Assembly: GCF_900115845.1 (NCBI RefSeq)
Contig: NZ_FOXX01000008.1
Coordinates: 124,001-188,000 of the forward strand
Direction: 5' to 3'
Source of the DNA: Priestia endophytica DSM 13796
GTDB taxonomy: Bacteria > Bacillota > Bacilli > Bacillales > Bacillaceae_H
Length of the DNA: 64,000 nt
The notes under the pieces were generated by a model. The model had not been told where the DNA came from and did not search any database. It was given only the letters and a program-made list of their open reading frames with translations. Position numbers and translations under genes: made by a program. Below, piece after piece: positions 60,831 to 64,000 of the stretch (the first letter of the stretch is position 1; each line of letters starts with the position of its first letter).

Positions 60831-61850
60831 CTAATGAACATCAGTAGAATGCCGCTTAATAATCTGATGTTCAACAGTAATCTTCTTACGTTCTTTTGAA
60901 GATGTTGCAAGCTGTTTTAACAAACAATCTGCAGCTTCATATCCTAATTTGTAGATGTTGATATCAACAGATGTTAAAGAAGGTGTTGAAACTTCCGCAA
61001 GCAAGAGATTGTTGAAACTTATCACAGAAACGTCTTTTGGAACAGAAATCTCTAGTTCAGCTAAAATATAAAGTACTTTAAGCGCTACAAAATCATCTGC
61101 AACAACTAGAGCTGTTGGACAGGCTTCTAAACTCATAAGATATACAATCGCTTTTTTCATTTCTTCTTCTGTTAGCTCTTCATGAACAATATAATGACTA
61201 CTTAATGAAATTCCTTTCTGTTGGAGAGCTTTTTTATAGCCTAGTAAGCGATCGTTTGTAAACATAAAGCTTATATCTCCGCCAATAAAGCCAATACGCT
61301 CATGACCGAGTTCAAGCAAGTAATTTGTAGCTTCTTTGCCTGCTTTGTAATTATCATTATCAATATATGTAATTTCTTCTTCATTTTGAAACGGCTTGCC
61401 AATTACCGTAAACGGAAATTTAACATCTAAAAGATAATCAATAATCTGATCGTCCTCTCGTGAATAAAGCATCACAATCCCATCAACCCGTCTTCCTTGT
61501 ACCATACCAACAACAGCTTCATAAATTTCTTTTTCTGTTACTCCTGTTGAAATGAGTAGTGCATACTTTTCCTCATGTGCTTTCGTACTAATGCCCCGCA
61601 ACACTTCAGGAAAAAAAGGATTTTGAAACGCCTTTTCAGCAGAACTTGGCATCACAAGACCAAGCGTTTTGGTTGAGCTATTCGCAAGACTTCTTGCGTT
61701 CAGATTAGGATGATAACCTAATTCCTCCATTGCTTCCCTTACCCGTCTTTTTGTTTTTTCACTTATTCTTGTATTGTTTGCAATAACTCTTGAAACCGTT
61801 GATGGTGCTACATTGGCTAGTTTTGCTACATCCTTAATCGTGACTGCCAT
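60831..61850 (-). CDS. LacI-family regulator, MalR-like
   Basis: 339 residues. Headpiece TIKDVAKLANVAPSTVSRVI with hinge NARSLANSSTKTLG, then a sugar-binding core with NPFFPEVLRGISTKAHEE, GRRVDGIVMLYSRED, VIGKPFQ, YIDNDNYKAGKEATNYLLEL and DFVALKVL. These match MalR-type repressors of maltose and starch genes in Firmicutes. A beta-amylase gene on the same strand is 1.5 kb away, which supports a maltose-related role. GGAGGAAGGATT precedes the ATG. Confidence 0.87.
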   Translation of the reverse strand: MAVTIKDVAKLANVAPSTVSRVIANNTRISEKTKRRVREAMEELGYHPNLNARSLANSSTKTLGLVMPSSAEKAFQNPFFPEVLRGISTKAHEEKYALLISTGVTEKEIYEAVVGMVQGRRVDGIVMLYSREDDQIIDYLLDVKFPFTVIGKPFQNEEEITYIDNDNYKAGKEATNYLLELGHERIGFIGGDISFMFTNDRLLGYKKALQQKGISLSSHYIVHEELTEEEMKKAIVYLMSLEACPTALVVADDFVALKVLYILAELEISVPKDVSVISFNNLLLAEVSTPSLTSVDINIYKLGYEAADCLLKQLATSSKERKKITVEHQIIKRHSTDVH

Positions 61851-62508
61851 AATCCTTCCTCCTGATCTCTCTTCTACATATTATTGTAAACGAAATGCTC
61901 TTGCTTTTTGTAGTTATTTTTGATTCTTTTCCTATGAATGCTTGAGAATTTTTCAAAAAGAACGTTTTAGTTTTTCCCCATCATTTATGAGTGAATGGAG
62001 AAAGTGTGCCTTTTTTAGGCAGACCCTTTCCATAAATAAAGAATGTAACGCTTATCTACAGTTTTTTCGTGAAACCCTCTTCATTCATTGTATTCAGAGC
62101 ATATTTCCTTAATATCGCTGATGGTCATCAACTTTTTCAATAGTATTTGCTAAGCTTCCTTGGAACTTTGTATTACTCGGTCGTCACTCATCTCATGGAA
62201 TAAATTGCAAGGATAGTATATATGCAGTATTCTGCCTAATTTGATGTTTCTAAACCGTTCACTTCTTCCTTTTCCAATTGCATGCTATAACTTATAGACA
62301 CTACAAAAAAGCCTTATATTTAGACATGAAGCTTTTCATAATACTTACACTGTTACATTGAGAAAGCTCCGTTCATTTATCTATTCAAAATTTTAATAGG
62401 TCCTATTTAATACACAAAATATAAAACATACAACTAGCACAGTCACACAGGCAGCTTAAAAAAAGTCTAATATATATATAGTAAATCTTTAAGAGAGAAG
62501 TATATTCT
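61851..62508. other. 658-bp gap upstream of the MalR-like gene
   Basis: No gene was recognised. A hairpin-like stretch at 61992-62033 (TGCCT/AGGCA with flanking partial pairing) and a weak cre-like sequence near 61884 (TGTAAACGAAATGC) are the only features seen. Confidence 0.45.
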
Positions 62509-62574
62509 TTGTCCTCAAATTATAAAAGAAGACGTTATTGCTGTCCTTATTGTTGTTCAAATCCTTGTTGTTAA
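62509..62574 (+). CDS. Putative 21-residue cysteine-rich peptide
   Basis: TTG 62509 to TAA 62574. Basic middle KRRR then RYCCPYCCSNPCC, three CC pairs and six Cys in 21 residues. A modest GAGAG site is eight to nine bases upstream. It is not a recognised family. The repeat protein 150 bases away on the other strand also has CC pairs, so both may take part in disulfide-linked material. With so short a frame, chance cannot be ruled out. Confidence 0.35.
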   Translation: MSSNYKRRRYCCPYCCSNPCC

Positions 62575-62723
62575 CCAATTCCATGTTTTAAAGCACCTAA
62601 CACTTACGAAACTAATTTACGTAAAATATCTTATAATACGCAAAAGCCGCTGGACACAAAGATTCCCACGGCCTTCTACATAATGATATACCCTATTAGC
62701 ACCTTGAAAACTTAGCTTACCTT

Positions 62724-63074
62724 TTAATAATATCTATCTTTCTTAACGCCATGATGTTTTCTTTCAAAATAATATTTATCTTCGTGTTTATCTTCCTTAC
62801 AACATCTGTCTTTCTTATCATCATGATGTTTTTTTTCAAAATAATATTTATCTTCTTGATAATATCTATCTTTCTTATTACATTTACCAAACATAAATTC
62901 ATCCCAGTTCATATCATGTTTTCTTTCAAAATAATATTTATCTTCGTGTTTATCTTCTTTACAACATCTGTCTTTCTTATCATCATGATGTTTTCTTTTA
63001 ACATAATATTTATCTTCTTGATAATATCTATCTTTCTTATTACACTTACCAAACATAAATTCATCCCAGTTCAT
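62724..63074 (-). CDS. Nested-repeat Lys/Asp/Tyr/Cys protein, spore-coat-like
   Basis: 116 residues. Two near-identical 54-residue units (1-54 and 55-108) each begin MNWDEFMFGKCNKKDRYYQE, and end YYFERKH; a partial third repeat KKDRYY closes the protein. Within each unit KKDR recurs (13, 33, 67, 87, 111), twice as KKDRYY and twice as KKDRCC. Composition is dominated by Lys, Asp, Tyr, His and Cys, like the Lys/Tyr repeats of B. subtilis CotC/CotU coat proteins; this likeness is compositional only. GGAG is nine bases before the ATG. No signal peptide. Structural, crosslinked role inferred. Confidence 0.7.
   Translation of the reverse strand: MNWDEFMFGKCNKKDRYYQEDKYYVKRKHHDDKKDRCCKEDKHEDKYYFERKHDMNWDEFMFGKCNKKDRYYQEDKYYFEKKHHDDKKDRCCKEDKHEDKYYFERKHHGVKKDRYY
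62751..63074 (-). repeat. Two 162-bp tandem repeats coding for the repeat protein
   Basis: Copies at 63074-62913 and 62912-62751 on the minus strand. Differences are confined to a few codons (VKR versus FEK at the unit centre, and the last residue), so the duplication is fairly recent and in frame. Confidence 0.9.
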
Positions 63075-63205
63075 AAGTTATCACTCCTAAAGTGAAAAAT
63101 GATTTTCAATGTATTATACGTTTTTTAAAAAAATATGCTTGTACGAATAACTATTTTTAAGCATTGCCCTCTTCAGAGATAATTTAGAGATAAGCTCATA
63201 TCAAT

Positions 63206-63247
63206 GAACCCTTCTATCCTACTTCTTCATGTAGGATAGAAGGGTTC
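63206..63247. terminator. Strong hairpin downstream of the beta-amylase gene
   Basis: GAACCCTTCTATCCTAC pairs with GTAGGATAGAAGGGTTC, a 17-bp perfect stem with an 8-base loop, about 55 bases after the stop codon. The tail on the minus strand is not T-rich. Confidence 0.6.
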
Positions 63248-63300
63248 TTCCATTATTCATATCTTTAAAATCATCTTTCTCTTGATTTAAGGGAAGAAAA

Positions 63301-64000
63301 TCATGGTGAAGTTAAGTAATGAATCATCATATTAAATTCATTTGTACGAGTTCCTTCGCTATCAAACAAATAATCCATTCTTAACAATGTAAACCCATCA
63401 AACCTATTAGTGGAAATTTTTTCCGCCGCATTTTTAAACCCCCACTCATTTCCTGTTAAAGCGAGAGCATTTTCTCCATTTAACGAAATTCCTCGTTCCT
63501 TTGCTAGATTAGCAATTTGAACAACTAATGTTTCAGGAGCACTATAGTAAGGAGATTCGTATGCTTGATTATCCTTCATCTCTAGGCATGTAAAAGTAAG
63601 GGCTAAGCGCGATGCTTTAAATTGATCAAGCAATTTAGCATAGTTATAGTATCCTGCACTATATTCAGCAGAGTGTGGCATAACAGGATCGTTCATCTTC
63701 CAATGAACACCTGAAATTTTAGCTCCAATTGGAACGTTAAAAAGAGGATCAAATCGCTTATGAGCAGTTTTCGCTATTTTTGATAAGTGTTGTTCAAGAA
63801 CTCCTTGATACCACATCATAAAATCTTTTCCATATTGGGAATGATAGACTTCACCAGTTGTGAAAAAAGCATCCCTATTATTTGGTGGCTCTATATCTTC
63901 CCAACTTCTTAGTTTCTTTCCCCAAGCATCGTTCACATTTTTTATCGTAGCATACTTTTTACGCATTGCTTGTTGAAAATCTCGTCCCGCTCCTTCTGAA
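63301..64000 (-). CDS. Beta-amylase (GH14), 5' part outside the window
   Basis: The frame is open to the window's last base, so only the C-terminal ~233 codons are seen. GH14 features: IGAKISGVHWKMNDPVMPHS, AEYSAGYYNYAKLLDQF, and the second catalytic Glu in GISLNGENALAL. It removes maltose from starch chain ends and is normally secreted. Bacillus beta-amylases usually carry a CBM20 starch-binding domain after the catalytic domain; here the protein stops shortly after the GENAL block and FDGFTLLRMDYLF, with no such domain. Close to the MalR-like regulator. Confidence 0.88.
   Translation of the reverse strand, partial: SEGAGRDFQQAMRKKYATIKNVNDAWGKKLRSWEDIEPPNNRDAFFTTGEVYHSQYGKDFMMWYQGVLEQHLSKIAKTAHKRFDPLFNVPIGAKISGVHWKMNDPVMPHSAEYSAGYYNYAKLLDQFKASRLALTFTCLEMKDNQAYESPYYSAPETLVVQIANLAKERGISLNGENALALTGNEWGFKNAAEKISTNRFDGFTLLRMDYLFDSEGTRTNEFNMMIHYLTSP

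Noticed and set aside
61880-61897. cre site upstream of the MalR-like gene
   Set aside because: TGTAAACGAAATGC misses three of the defined cre positions.
62717-62902. Alternative-frame open frame in the 162-bp repeats
   Set aside because: The ATG frame at 63074 has the ribosome binding site and the sensible composition; this one is a frame shadow.
63085-63150. Sporulation sigma-K promoter before the repeat protein
   Set aside because: A CGTATAATA element resembles the -10, but the AC of the -35 is 20 bases away instead of 16-17.

Overview
The window is AT-rich, uses strong AGGAGG-type ribosome binding sites and GTG/TTG starts, and carries many genes best known from Bacillus subtilis and relatives: csaA, yfmQ, the pxpA-ycsG-ycsI-kipI-kipA-kipR block, qdoI with its TetR repressor and lmrB, ytkL, RsbR-type stressosome proteins, a T-box leader and a beta-amylase. 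It is chromosomal DNA of a Bacillaceae bacterium (Bacillus or Priestia-like; the species cannot be fixed from the sequence alone). No rRNA, tRNA, CRISPR array, insertion sequence or prophage was seen. Both ends are cut: an EamA transporter at the left and a beta-amylase at the right.

Layout. 0-5.7 kb: housekeeping and transport genes (EamA, XRE-cupin regulator divergent from a lactate-permease-family transporter, csaA, a SunI/YnzG-like protein, yfmQ, rtcB). 5.7-15.7 kb: a leftward seven-gene catabolic operon (DHDPS-family aldolase, iron alcohol dehydrogenase, DUF1537 acid-sugar kinase, PdxA-like dehydrogenase, sodium:solute symporter, cytosolic BNR/sialidase-like hydrolase, SDR), preceded by a PrpR-like regulator whose AAA+ domain has lost the sigma-54 contact loop. 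The operon has a sigma-A promoter and cre-like sites. 15.9-22 kb: MarR, GNAT, paired small DMT transporters, a membrane protein, a 175-bp tandem duplication in front of a broken RsbR paralogue, and an MFS transporter. 22-26.5 kb: a sucrose operon (LacI-type repressor with an apparent ATT start, GH32 hydrolase, PTS EIIBCA). 26.5-32 kb: a MacAB-like efflux system with its own two-component system. 32-38.4 kb: secreted M14 peptidase, T-box-controlled amino acid permease, tartrate/D-malate dehydrogenase, small proteins. 38.6-38.95 kb: a type I toxin-antitoxin locus. 39-46.5 kb: GNAT, MocR regulator, and the 5-oxoprolinase/Kip operon. 47-52.5 kb: small and hypothetical genes, LysR/LysE, MarR and a LrgAB/CidAB pair. 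52.5-60.7 kb: ytkL, two overlapping nucleoside hydrolases, the quercetinase/LmrB module and nupC. 60.8-64 kb: a MalR-like LacI regulator, a cysteine-rich micro-ORF, a repeat protein resembling spore-coat material, and the beta-amylase.

How genes work together. The 5.7-15.7 kb cluster has the parts needed to import an acid-sugar conjugate, cleave it in the cytosol, and send one part through the aldolase and alcohol dehydrogenase and the other through oxidation, phosphorylation and oxidative decarboxylation; this route is inference. The pxp genes open 5-oxoproline, and KipI/KipA/KipR also act on sporulation signalling in B. subtilis. The best candidates for undescribed biology are the type I toxin-antitoxin locus (38.66-38.95 kb), the acid-sugar operon with its degenerate activator, the nested-repeat Lys/Tyr/Cys protein with a nearby CC-rich peptide, and the hairpin between Shine-Dalgarno and start codon of the LrgA-like gene.
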